From assembly GCA_039028635.1 (NCBI GenBank), contig JBCCHV010000047.1:1-50570 (forward strand): a DNA stretch of 50,570 nt. The letters run 5' to 3'. Below are positions 41,309-48,982 of this stretch, piece after piece; position 1 is the first letter of the stretch; each line of letters starts with the position of its first letter. This stretch comes from Acidobacteriota bacterium (GTDB lineage Bacteria; Acidobacteriota; Thermoanaerobaculia; Multivoradales; JBCCEF01). The notes beneath the pieces were generated by a model. It searched no databases. It was not told where the DNA came from and saw only the letters and a list, made by a program, of their open reading frames with translations. The translations under genes and the position numbers were made by a program.

Positions 41309-41416
41309 ATTCTGAAGAGATACTTATATGAAGGGATAATTCTTGGCCGGGCGAGGGTTGGGCGAAGCGGGCTTCCCTTGGTGGCGTTGTCCGCCTCGTT
41401 CCGGTAGCGTGATCGG

Positions 41417-43387
41417 GTGGCCAAGCTCCCGGTGGTTCCGTCGTCCGGTTCGCCGATGCGGTCCTCGCGGCGCTCGCGCTGGCGGGCGGGGGTGCTCCTC
41501 GCGGTCCACGTGATCATCGCCCTGCACATCACCCACTGGTTGATCGCTGGCCGTACGGTGACGCCGGTGGAGCCCTCCGAGGCGATGGCCCTCGGGCGGG
41601 ATGGAGTGGTCAACGCCGGCGTGATCTTCTTCGCGGCGGCCATTCTCCTGACCGCCGTCTTCGGTCGCTTCTTCTGCGGTTGGGCATGCCATCTGGTGGC
41701 CTTGCAGGACGGCTGCCTCTGGCTGCTGCGCCGCCTCGGTATCCGTCCGGTGCCGCTGCGCTCGCGTCTGCTGCGCTGGGTGCCGGTGTTGGCCTTCGTC
41801 TACATGTTTCTGTGGCCGGCAATTTACCGCTGGCTGGCGCGTGAGCCGTGGCCCGGGCTGCGCACCGAATGGACGACATCGGATTTTTGGGCGACCTTTC
41901 CGGGCTGGCTGGTCGCCCTCGTGACCTTCCTTGTCTGTGGCTTCGCCTGCGTCTATTTTCTCGGCGCCAAGGGCTTTTGTACCTATGCTTGTCCCTACGG
42001 AGCGGCCTTCGCCGCCGCCGACCGCCTGGCGCCGCTTCGCATCCGGGTGACCGACGCCTGCTCCGGGTGCGGTCACTGCACCGCCACCTGTACGTCCAAC
42101 GTGCGAGTCCACCAGGAGGTGCGCGATTGGGGCATGGTGGTGGACTCCGGTTGCATGCGTTGCCAGGACTGCATCAGCGTCTGTCCCAACCAGGCCCTCT
42201 ACTACGGCTCCGGACCGATTCCACTGTTGGCGACGCCGCGAGTGCCCAACCCAGAGCCGCGGCGCTATCCCTTGGCGGCCTGGGAGGAGGCCCTTTTGGC
42301 GATCGCTTTTGCCTTGGCGTTCTTCTCCTTTCGAGGCCTCTATGGCGAGGTGCCGTTCCTCCTGTCCCTCGGCTGGGCTGGAGTCTTGGCGGTCTCGAGC
42401 TGGCTGGCGGTGCGCCTATGGGTACAGCCGACCGTCACTTTCCGGCGCCTCGCCCTGCGCCGCGGCGGGCGCCTGCGGCCCGCCGGATGGAGCTTCGTCG
42501 TCGTCTTCGGCGCCCTGTTGGGGCTTTGGTTTCACAGTGCCGTTCATCGCTATCACGATGTCCTGGGACAGCGTGCCTACCGAGCCACGGCGGAGCTCCG
42601 TCGCCAGGTGGCGATCGGCGAGGGGGAGCTGGTGCTCACCGCGGCCGATCGCCGCGACGTCGCCGTCGGGCGGTTTCATCTCGGCCGGGTGCGCGACTGG
42701 GGGCTGGTGCCGACCCGCGGCAACGCCCGCCGTCTCGCCTGGCTGCATCGCCTCGCTCCGGCCGATGGCGCGCTGCGCCGCGCCGCGACCACTGCCCTCG
42801 AACGCGGCGAGCGGCCGGAGGAAATGCACCTGCTGCTGGCTCGCGAGGCGCGCGATCGCGGCGCTCTGGAAGCGGCTCGACGGCACTACCGAGGCTGGAT
42901 CGAAGCCGCCCCCGGTCGCCCCACGGCCTATGTCGAGCTCGCTCGACTGTTGGCCGAGGCCGGCGACCTCGCCGCCGCCGGTGAAGTGCTCGAAGCCGCT
43001 CTGGGGGCGGCGCCCGGCGCCGCTGCGGTGCGCTACAATTTGGCCGTTCTGCGGGTCATGGAAGGTCATCTAGGGGAGGCCATCGCCCGGTTCGAGGAAA
43101 CCCTCGAGTTGGCGCCGGATCACCGTGCCGCACGGGAAAACCTGGCGGCCGCGCTAGCCCGCGTTGGGCGTTTCGACGACAGCCTCGGTTGGCTGCCGGA
43201 AGAACCCGGCGACACGGCGGAGCGCTGGCTGCAGCGGGCGGAGATTCTGGCCGCCGCCGGGCGTTGGGAGGAGGCTCGTCGGCAGGCTCGCCGGGCTCTC
43301 GAGCTCGCTCCCGGTTGGTCCCCGGCGGTGGGGCTGATGGAGCAGCTCGATCGGCGCCTGGATGACACCAAGGCGCCGTCTGGCTAG
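41417..43387 (+). CDS. Membrane 4Fe-4S ferredoxin protein (NapH/CcoG-like) fused to a TPR domain
   Basis: This encodes 656 residues from GTG 41417; ATG 41456 is an alternative. The N-terminal ~310 residues resemble the polyferredoxins NapH/CcoG/NosR: several transmembrane helices with cysteine pairs FFCGWACH and FCTYACPYGAAF, and two cytoplasmic ferredoxin motifs CSGCGHCTATC and CMRCQDCISVCPN, each for a 4Fe-4S cluster. Three more helices follow (~290-400). Residues ~440-650 are TPR repeats (for example YNLAVLRVMEGHLGEAIARF). The protein would pass electrons across the membrane while the TPR recruits a partner. No reductase lies next to it, so the partner is unknown. Confidence 0.85.
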   Translation: MAKLPVVPSSGSPMRSSRRSRWRAGVLLAVHVIIALHITHWLIAGRTVTPVEPSEAMALGRDGVVNAGVIFFAAAILLTAVFGRFFCGWACHLVALQDGCLWLLRRLGIRPVPLRSRLLRWVPVLAFVYMFLWPAIYRWLAREPWPGLRTEWTTSDFWATFPGWLVALVTFLVCGFACVYFLGAKGFCTYACPYGAAFAAADRLAPLRIRVTDACSGCGHCTATCTSNVRVHQEVRDWGMVVDSGCMRCQDCISVCPNQALYYGSGPIPLLATPRVPNPEPRRYPLAAWEEALLAIAFALAFFSFRGLYGEVPFLLSLGWAGVLAVSSWLAVRLWVQPTVTFRRLALRRGGRLRPAGWSFVVVFGALLGLWFHSAVHRYHDVLGQRAYRATAELRRQVAIGEGELVLTAADRRDVAVGRFHLGRVRDWGLVPTRGNARRLAWLHRLAPADGALRRAATTALERGERPEEMHLLLAREARDRGALEAARRHYRGWIEAAPGRPTAYVELARLLAEAGDLAAAGEVLEAALGAAPGAAAVRYNLAVLRVMEGHLGEAIARFEETLELAPDHRAARENLAAALARVGRFDDSLGWLPEEPGDTAERWLQRAEILAAAGRWEEARRQARRALELAPGWSPAVGLMEQLDRRLDDTKAPSG

Positions 43388-43404
43388 ATTGAAGGCACCG
43401 GGCG

Positions 43405-43424
43405 GTCGGTCTGACCAGACCGAC
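43405..43424. repeat. Perfect 20-bp inverted repeat
   Basis: GTCGGTCTG (43405-43413), then AC, then CAGACCGAC (43416-43424). It lies 18 bases past the ferredoxin-TPR stop and 45 bases before the secreted-protein start. There is no adjacent T-run, so it may be an operator or mRNA-processing hairpin. Confidence 0.6.
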
Positions 43425-43468
43425 GCGCCGAGGTGACGCGATTTTTCTCGGGGCCGAGGAGGATAGAA

Positions 43469-44767
43469 ATGTCTCGCCAAGCTTCTCGCGGTTTGACCAC
43501 CGCACTGTTGCTCGCTGTCGCCCTGGTGGTGGGATTGGGCGTTCACCAACTGATTGCCCGACCCGCCAGCCTCGGTGGGGTCGGCCCCGACGTCACCGTG
43601 ATCCGCCTCGACAGCACTCGCAACTACGGTGCCGAGAACGGCATCCGGGGCTACGCCGTCGGCACCACGAGCTGCAACCGCGGCAACGCTCCTCTGTGGT
43701 GGTGCGATGACCCGCGCAGCTACTGCGCCGACGAGCAGCATCCGGTGATCGCCCAGAACCTGTATCGGCTCAAGGACGGCCGCTTCGAGCAGATCGGCAT
43801 GAGCTGGCTGAAGCACGGCTTCGAGAGCACCAACACGCCCTCGGCGGCTTGCGGAAACTGCACCGATCCACCCCATGGCCTCGACCAGCTCGGGATCGGC
43901 TGTACCGACACCTATGGTCCATCCCTGAACGGCAGTCGCCCGATGGGCAAGCGGTCGGAAGTGGATGCGCGCACCGGCGCCTTCGACTTTCCGATCACCC
44001 CCACCGGCTCTTCGACGAGCTTCGACCAGCGGCTCAAGGTTCTCGAGTCGGACGTCGATCCGAGCCTCAATACGGGAGCTCTCTACTGGGTGGAGGGGCA
44101 CTACATCGCCGAGGACGATGCGGCGGCGGGCAACGGTCTCAACAACGCCTCCTATCGCCGGGTCACGGTCGGCAGTACGTCGCGCAATCTCAACGTCACC
44201 GGCTCGACCTTCGAGGGCGATCCCGCCATCTACGCTTGGAAGGCCAACGATGCGGAGGTACGGCTGGTGCCCGTCGATGTCGAGGTCTCGGGCGTCACGG
44301 AGCGTTTCCACGTCGCCCGACAGACGACTGCGGTGACCGGCGGGGTGCACTACGAGTATGCCGTCCACAACCTCAACTCGGACCGCTCGGCGCGCCGCTT
44401 CGCGGTGACCTTCCCGGCCGCGGCGACGATCTCGAACGTCGGATTCTCGGGGGTCGTGCATCACTCCGGCGAGCCCTACGCCACCGCCGCCTGGACACCG
44501 GACCTGTCGACCCCGAACCAGGTCTCCTGGTCAACGGACAGCTTCGCCACCGATGCCAACGCCAATGCGCTGCGCTGGGGCACCATGTTCTCCTTCTGGT
44601 TCGATTCGACCTTGCCGCCGACGGCCGGAGTCGAAGAGACCCTGGAGCTGTTCAAGCCCGGCTCGCCGACGGAGCTGACCTTCCGGGTCTTCGAGCCGGT
44701 GTTCAGCAATGGCTTCGAAAGCGGCTCGACGGCCACCTGGGACGACGTCTGTCCGCCCAACTGCTGA
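43469..44767 (+). CDS. Secreted protein with C-terminal GFESG motif
   Basis: This encodes 432 residues from ATG 43469, chosen for GAGGAGG upstream. The signal segment is residues ~8-27 (LTTALLLAVALVVGLGVHQL). The mature part is beta-rich and has Cys pairs in CNRGNAPLWWCDDPRSYC, CGNCTDPP and GCTD near residues 70-150. The N-terminal half resembles acidobacterial secreted proteins of unknown role, with the YWVEGHYIAEDDAAAGN-type segment near the middle. The C-terminus is FSNGFESGSTATWDDVCPPNC; the GFESGxTxxW motif recurs at the end of secreted proteins in related bacteria, perhaps as a sorting or anchoring tail (inference). No catalytic residues are recognised. Confidence 0.72.
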   Translation: MSRQASRGLTTALLLAVALVVGLGVHQLIARPASLGGVGPDVTVIRLDSTRNYGAENGIRGYAVGTTSCNRGNAPLWWCDDPRSYCADEQHPVIAQNLYRLKDGRFEQIGMSWLKHGFESTNTPSAACGNCTDPPHGLDQLGIGCTDTYGPSLNGSRPMGKRSEVDARTGAFDFPITPTGSSTSFDQRLKVLESDVDPSLNTGALYWVEGHYIAEDDAAAGNGLNNASYRRVTVGSTSRNLNVTGSTFEGDPAIYAWKANDAEVRLVPVDVEVSGVTERFHVARQTTAVTGGVHYEYAVHNLNSDRSARRFAVTFPAAATISNVGFSGVVHHSGEPYATAAWTPDLSTPNQVSWSTDSFATDANANALRWGTMFSFWFDSTLPPTAGVEETLELFKPGSPTELTFRVFEPVFSNGFESGSTATWDDVCPPNC

Positions 44768-44815
44768 GCCCGCCGGGCAGGACCCTGGTTCTGAGCTCGA
44801 GGCGAGCTTCCGTCG

Positions 44816-46108
44816 CTAGAAGGCCCAGCGGGCCGAGGCCGACCAGACCTGGTCGTCGGCGGTGTAGCTGCCGCGCACCTGCGGGTTGCGCGGCTCCTGG
44901 AGCACGCCGTCGATCGAGTCGTGGTCGTGGAACGAGTAGCCGACGTCGAAGGTGACCTTGGAGGTCCGGAAGCTGGCGCCGATGGCGTAGATCAGGGCAT
45001 CGCCCCGCGGGAAGCCGGGATCGAGACGATCCTCGGGAACCGGCGAGGGCTCGAGGGCGAGACCACCGAAGAGGGTGAAGGACTCGTTCAAGGAGCCCTC
45101 GGCACCGATTCGGATCGACAGCGTGTCATCCCAGTCGCGGCGGTCGAGGAAGGTCGCCGGCAGGTCGTCCGCCGGGCTTCCCGAGAAGCGCTGGTCGAAG
45201 TCCGACCAGGCCTGATAGGCGAGGTTGATCTCGACGACGAGCTCCGGATAGGGGGCGAACCAGACGCCGCCGCGAAGCTCCTGGGGCAGCTCGACGCTGT
45301 GGTCGAAGGGCTCGCTCCCGGCGTTGGCCAGGAGGTCCGCCAAGTTGGCCTGGGCGGCGGCGGTGAAGGGTTGATCCCGCACGCTGCGCTCGAGGCGATC
45401 GTCGCCCTCGACCTCGAGGGGGCTGCGGTAGACCGCGCCCCAGCCCCAGACCGGGGTTTCGAAGTGCACCGCGAGGTCGAAGGCGAGGCCATCGACACTG
45501 GCATTGGCGTCGACCAGGACTTCCGCCGGCTCGAGCACCGCCGGGTCGTCGCCGGCGATCTCGAGGGCGCTGTTGACGCCCTGCTCGAAAGACCCGAAGA
45601 CGTAGCGCAGCCCGCCGCCGACGCTCCAGCGATCGTCGATCGCATAGGCCGCCACCGGGTGCAGCTCCCAGAGCTGGAGCTCCGTCAGGCGGTTGAGGAA
45701 GCGCGGCTCGAAGAACACCGGATCCCAATCCTCCCGGTGCCAGTAGGTGGTGTCGAGGCCGGCGCCGAAGGCCCAGCGGCCGAAGCGCTCTTGGTTGTTC
45801 CAGGTGACGTAGACGAAGGGCGGAAAGTTGATCACGTGGTCGGCCGCCAGGGAGCCGTCGCTGCCGCTGGTGTACTCGTCCGTGGCGTTGTTGAAGTCGA
45901 GGCCGCCGGCGATGTGAATGCCCTCCAGGCGAGCGATCCCGGCAGGGTTGTAGAACACCGCCGTGGCGTCGTCGGCGCGCGCCGTCATGGCACCCACCTG
46001 GGCCGTGGCCCGGCCGCCGTGCTGAAAGCGAAAGAAGCCGGAGGCTGCGGCCGGCGCGGCCAGGGCGATGGCGAGGAGGAGGGCGGTGAGGGATCTCGAA
46101 ACGGTCAT
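44816..46108 (-). CDS. FadL/OmpP1-family outer-membrane transport protein
   Basis: This encodes 430 residues. The signal peptide ends AAA-S (~22). The mature N-terminus has FRFQHGGRATAQVG then ARADDATAVFYNPAGIARL, the A-x-A-D-D-A-x-A-x-x-x-NPAG hallmark of FadL. Amphipathic strands follow to a terminal WAF, a typical beta-barrel C-terminus. FadL-type channels import hydrophobic molecules such as long-chain fatty acids across the outer membrane. No fad metabolic genes lie nearby. It converges with the secreted-protein gene and is 73 bases from the metallophosphoesterase gene on the same strand. Confidence 0.88.
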   Translation of the reverse strand: MTVSRSLTALLLAIALAAPAAASGFFRFQHGGRATAQVGAMTARADDATAVFYNPAGIARLEGIHIAGGLDFNNATDEYTSGSDGSLAADHVINFPPFVYVTWNNQERFGRWAFGAGLDTTYWHREDWDPVFFEPRFLNRLTELQLWELHPVAAYAIDDRWSVGGGLRYVFGSFEQGVNSALEIAGDDPAVLEPAEVLVDANASVDGLAFDLAVHFETPVWGWGAVYRSPLEVEGDDRLERSVRDQPFTAAAQANLADLLANAGSEPFDHSVELPQELRGGVWFAPYPELVVEINLAYQAWSDFDQRFSGSPADDLPATFLDRRDWDDTLSIRIGAEGSLNESFTLFGGLALEPSPVPEDRLDPGFPRGDALIYAIGASFRTSKVTFDVGYSFHDHDSIDGVLQEPRNPQVRGSYTADDQVWSASARWAF

Positions 46109-46181
46109 GGGTCGGTCTCGCAGTGGCTGGGCGGTGATTCGATAGGCGGCCGGAAGCCGCGGGTCTCTTCAGGCGTCGTGC

Positions 46182-46637
46182 TCAATCGTCGACGACGTGG
46201 ATCTCGGGCTCGATGCGGCCGTCTCGCAGGGTGACTCGGGCGAGGGTCAATGGGAGCTGGAAGCGCCGCCGCCCGCAGGCGCCGGGGTTGAGTAGCAGGC
46301 ACCCGCCGCGCCATTCGAGCTCGGGTCGGTGGGAATGGCCATAGACGATGAGACGGGCGCTGCGGGCCCATTCGTCTTCGACATCCTGGCGGCGGTGGAT
46401 CATGCGATAGGTGAGTCCGCCGAGCTCTCCTTCGAGCACGTCCGGCAGGGCGCCGTAGGAGGGGCCGCGGTCGTTGTTGCCGCGTACCGCCGCCACCGGC
46501 GCGACCGCCGCCAGTCGATCGAGAATCGCCGGGTCGCCGATATCGCCGGCGTGCAGGATTGCCTCGCAGCCGGCCAGCAGGTCGAGCACCTGGGGGCGCA
46601 GCAGCCCATGGGTGTCGGAGAGGACGCCGATTCTCAT
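46182..46637 (-). CDS. YfcE/MJ0936-type metallophosphoesterase
   Basis: This encodes 151 residues from ATG 46637 (MRIGVLSDTHG). Metal-binding motifs in order: SDTHG (D8, H10), HAGDIGD (D32), RGNNDRG (N55, D56), IHRRQD in place of the H of the fourth motif, and VYGHSHRP (~98-105). All calcineurin-like metal ligands are present. Family members hydrolyse phosphodiesters such as 2',3'-cyclic nucleotides; the substrate here is unknown. It is cytoplasmic and a single gene on the minus strand, divergent from the STAS gene across 173 bases. Confidence 0.92.
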   Translation of the reverse strand: MRIGVLSDTHGLLRPQVLDLLAGCEAILHAGDIGDPAILDRLAAVAPVAAVRGNNDRGPSYGALPDVLEGELGGLTYRMIHRRQDVEDEWARSARLIVYGHSHRPELEWRGGCLLLNPGACGRRRFQLPLTLARVTLRDGRIEPEIHVVDD

Positions 46638-46810
46638 GGCGCCGATCATCGCAGGGGGCAAGGGACGGTTCAAGCTTCCGCCGCAGCCTCCTCGCGTCTC
46701 GAGGACGGGCTGCCGCGGGTCGGCGACCGGGGAATGACGACTTTCGCGGCACCTGCTACCATCGGCAGCGTTCCTTCAACTTCGCCTTCAGGGCCGAAAG
46801 ACCACGCTCC

Positions 46811-47149
46811 ATGATCGTCAGCAAGAGCCGGCATCCGCAGGGAATCGTGTTGCGCGTCGAAGGGGTGATCAAGCTCGGCGAGAGCGCCGAGTTCCTCGCC
46901 CAGACTCTCGATCGCATCCTGTCGCAGGAGGAAGGGGACGTGGTTCTCGACCTCGAGCAGATCAACTACATCGATTCCACCGGAATCGGTGAGCTGGTGG
47001 GCTACCTGGGGCGATTTGGTGAGCGCCAGCGCAAGATGGTGCTGGTGCGGCCATCGGAGCGCATTCACAAGCTGCTCGAGCTCGCCAACCTGTTGCCGTT
47101 GTTCCAGATCTACGAATCCGTGGACGCGGCGCTGGGGACCGCGGACTGA
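46811..47149 (+). CDS. STAS-domain anti-sigma-factor antagonist (SpoIIAA-like)
   Basis: This encodes 112 residues from ATG 46811. It is a complete STAS domain: KLGESAEFLAQTLDRIL, DVVLDLEQINYIDSTGIGELVGYLGR with the phospho-acceptor serine S56 in DSTGIG, and RKMVLVRPSERIHKLLELANL. Proteins of this type are switched by phosphorylation by an HPK-type anti-sigma kinase, which is not in this window. It would work in the cytoplasm in a partner-switching module. The asparaginase-family gene begins 2 bases after its stop, probably co-transcribed. Confidence 0.92.
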   Translation: MIVSKSRHPQGIVLRVEGVIKLGESAEFLAQTLDRILSQEEGDVVLDLEQINYIDSTGIGELVGYLGRFGERQRKMVLVRPSERIHKLLELANLLPLFQIYESVDAALGTAD

Positions 47150-47151
47150 GC

Positions 47152-48234
47152 TTGCGCAGCTCCCATTCGGGGGGCGACTCGGGCAGCCGGAGGAGCGCTC
47201 CCGAAAGGGCGGAGCTGGTGCCGGTGGTCGCCACCGATCGCAACGGCTTCGTCGAATCGCTGCACTTCGGCGCGGCCGCCGTCGCCCGGCCCGATGGCCG
47301 CTTGATCGCCGCCGTCGGCGATGCCGCCTACGAGACCTTCGTCCGATCTTCCGCCAAGCCTTTCCAGGTGCTGGCGCTGCTGCTGGCACCGAGGGCCGAC
47401 GAGCTCGCCCTGACGGAGCGCGAGATCGCGCTGGCTTGTGCCTCCCACGGTGGCTTGCCGGAGCACGTCGAAGTGGCTCGCGGCCTGCTGGCCCGAGCCG
47501 GCCTCGGCGAAGGTCACCTCGCCTGCGGCGCCCATCCGCCGATGGATGCGGACCACGCCCGCGCCTTGGTGGTCGCCGGTACCGAGCCGACGCCGCTGCA
47601 CAACAACTGCTCCGGCAAGCATGCCGCCATGCTGCTGGCCTGTCATCTCCGGGGGTGGCCGACGATGGGCTACACGGAGGGCGGCCACCGAATTCAGGAA
47701 GAGGTGCGGCGCTGGGTGGGCACCTGCTGTCGGGTGGGGGCGGAGACCGTCGGGGAAGGCCTCGACGGCTGCAGCGTGCCGACCTTTCATCTTTCCTTGC
47801 TGGCGGTGGCGCGCGGTTACGCCGCCCTCGTCGAGCCTGCCGCCGCCGGTCTGGCGCCGCGGGTGGCGCGGGCGGTGGAGCGGGTCTTCGCCGCCATGGG
47901 GCGGGAGCCGATGATGGTGGCCGGCCCGGGGCGCTTCACCACCCGTCTGATGGAGGTGACGGCCGGTCGCATCGTCGGCAAAGAAGGGGCCGAGGGCTTC
48001 TATGCCATGGCGGTGCAAGGGCCGCGGCGTCTCGGCATGGCCTTTAAGATCGCCGATGGCGGCGATCGCGCGCGCGACGTCATGGCCCTCGAGCTGCTGC
48101 AGCGGTTCGACTGCTTGACGGCCGAGGAGCTGACCGCCCTCGACGACTTTCGCCGGCCGGTGCTGCGCAATCACCGTCTCCTGCCGGTGGGCACCATCGC
48201 GCCCTTGCCCTTTCCAGTGACGGCGATCGACTAA
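47152..48234 (+). CDS. Asparaginase (PF06089, Rhizobium etli type)
   Basis: This encodes 360 residues from TTG 47152, placed 2 bases after the STAS stop; GTG 47218 is an alternative that removes a poorly conserved N-terminus. Family motifs: VRSSAKPFQ, ACASHGG, the CGAHPPMD segment, HNNCSGKHAAML (Cys, Ser and Lys of this family's active site), and FYAMAVQGPRRLGMAFKIADGGDRARDV. R. etli-type asparaginase deaminates L-asparagine to aspartate and ammonia with no signal peptide. The length is typical. The stop codon TAA lies at the first bases of the second palindromic repeat. Confidence 0.9.
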   Translation: MRSSHSGGDSGSRRSAPERAELVPVVATDRNGFVESLHFGAAAVARPDGRLIAAVGDAAYETFVRSSAKPFQVLALLLAPRADELALTEREIALACASHGGLPEHVEVARGLLARAGLGEGHLACGAHPPMDADHARALVVAGTEPTPLHNNCSGKHAAMLLACHLRGWPTMGYTEGGHRIQEEVRRWVGTCCRVGAETVGEGLDGCSVPTFHLSLLAVARGYAALVEPAAAGLAPRVARAVERVFAAMGREPMMVAGPGRFTTRLMEVTAGRIVGKEGAEGFYAMAVQGPRRLGMAFKIADGGDRARDVMALELLQRFDCLTAEELTALDDFRRPVLRNHRLLPVGTIAPLPFPVTAID

Positions 48235-48411
48235 CCCGACCGGCTCACCGCACCCCTCAGCGAAAAGTCCTAGGTGGTTGAAGATTCAAGGCATCCGCCG
48301 ATGCCGCGACACCGCCTTACTCGACGAGCCGAGGAGTAGAGCCGGCAGATGACGCCGCAGATTCGACGACCTGAGGCCGTGCAGCAGGGAGCCGGTGAGA
48401 AGTTCGGGCTA
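48232..48411 (-). repeat. Palindromic intergenic repeat, copy 2
   Basis: The outer arms 48232-48250 and 48391-48411 are imperfectly complementary, and both match the arms of 18723-18904 (TAACCCG ... CTCAC and GTGAG ... CGGGCTA). The inner core, read on the minus strand, matches copy 1: for example TTGAAGATTCAAGGCATCCG (48278-48297) equals copy 1's 18839-18858 with one difference. Its left end contains the TAA stop of the asparaginase gene. Length is ~180 bases. No gene in it. Confidence 0.8.
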
Positions 48412-48423
48412 GACTCTCGAATT

Positions 48424-48897
48424 GTGAAGAGGTCCGCTTGGCTCCGCTTCGGGGGCCCGCTGCTGGTTCTCGCGTTGCTGATCTCGGGCTGTCGTTCCGC
48501 CGCCCTGCGCGAGGGCGACCTGCTCGAGGTGCTGCCCGGCGTCGCCTTCGAGATGCTGCGCGACACTCCGACCCTGAAGATTCTCGATGTGCGGCCGAGT
48601 GCCGTGTTCCACGGTCCCAAGGGACACTTGGTGGGGGCCGTCAGCGTGCCCTTGGCGCGCTTCGAGGAGCGCCGCGAAGACCTCTTGCGGCTGCGCGGCG
48701 AGACCTTCTTGGTCTACGGTGGCGAGGGTATCGACCGTGCGCTCCTGGAGGAGCGGCTCCTCGCCCTCGAGCTCGAACGAGCAGTGATCATCGATGGCGG
48801 TATCGAGGCCTGGATCAAGGACGGCTTCGGCACCATCGATCGTGATGCCGACGACGATGGCTCGCGCTGTGCGCGGGCCGCGAGTGCGATACGATAG
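48424..48897 (+). CDS. Lipid-anchored rhodanese-fold protein lacking the catalytic cysteine
   Basis: This encodes 157 residues from GTG 48424, just after the repeat; the earlier in-frame ATG lies inside the repeat and gives no leader. A lipobox (LISGC, C23) follows a basic and hydrophobic start. The rhodanese fold has LKILDVRPSAVF (55-62), GHLVGAVSVPLARF and VIIDGGIEAWIKDGF. The active-site loop reads FLVYGGEGIDRALL: Gly occurs where sulfurtransferases carry the catalytic Cys. It is therefore probably a non-enzymatic binding or signalling domain in the periplasm. No ribosome site of note. Confidence 0.75.
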   Translation: MKRSAWLRFGGPLLVLALLISGCRSAALREGDLLEVLPGVAFEMLRDTPTLKILDVRPSAVFHGPKGHLVGAVSVPLARFEERREDLLRLRGETFLVYGGEGIDRALLEERLLALELERAVIIDGGIEAWIKDGFGTIDRDADDDGSRCARAASAIR

Positions 48898-48904
48898 AGG
48901 CCCC

Positions 48905-48951
48905 GACCGGAGCTCTCGATCCGGTCCGTTCCGGCGGTCTCCTTCCGCCGG
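48905..48951 (+). promoter_or_regulatory. Two tandem hairpins in the leader of the cytokinin-dehydrogenase-like gene
   Basis: Hairpin 1: 48905-48911 pairs with 48920-48926 (7 bp, 8-base loop). Hairpin 2: 48931-48937 pairs with 48945-48951 (7 bp, 7-base loop). They lie between the rhodanese-like stop and an AGGGAGA ribosome site. Leader control or mRNA stability is possible; no known riboswitch is recognised. Confidence 0.4.
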
Positions 48952-48982
48952 CCGTCAAGCTACCTGAGTAGAGGGAGATTCC

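Noticed and set aside
48349-48423. Upstream ATG for the rhodanese-like gene
   Set aside because: It lies in the palindromic repeat and would hide the lipobox; GTG 48424 gives a proper lipoprotein signal.
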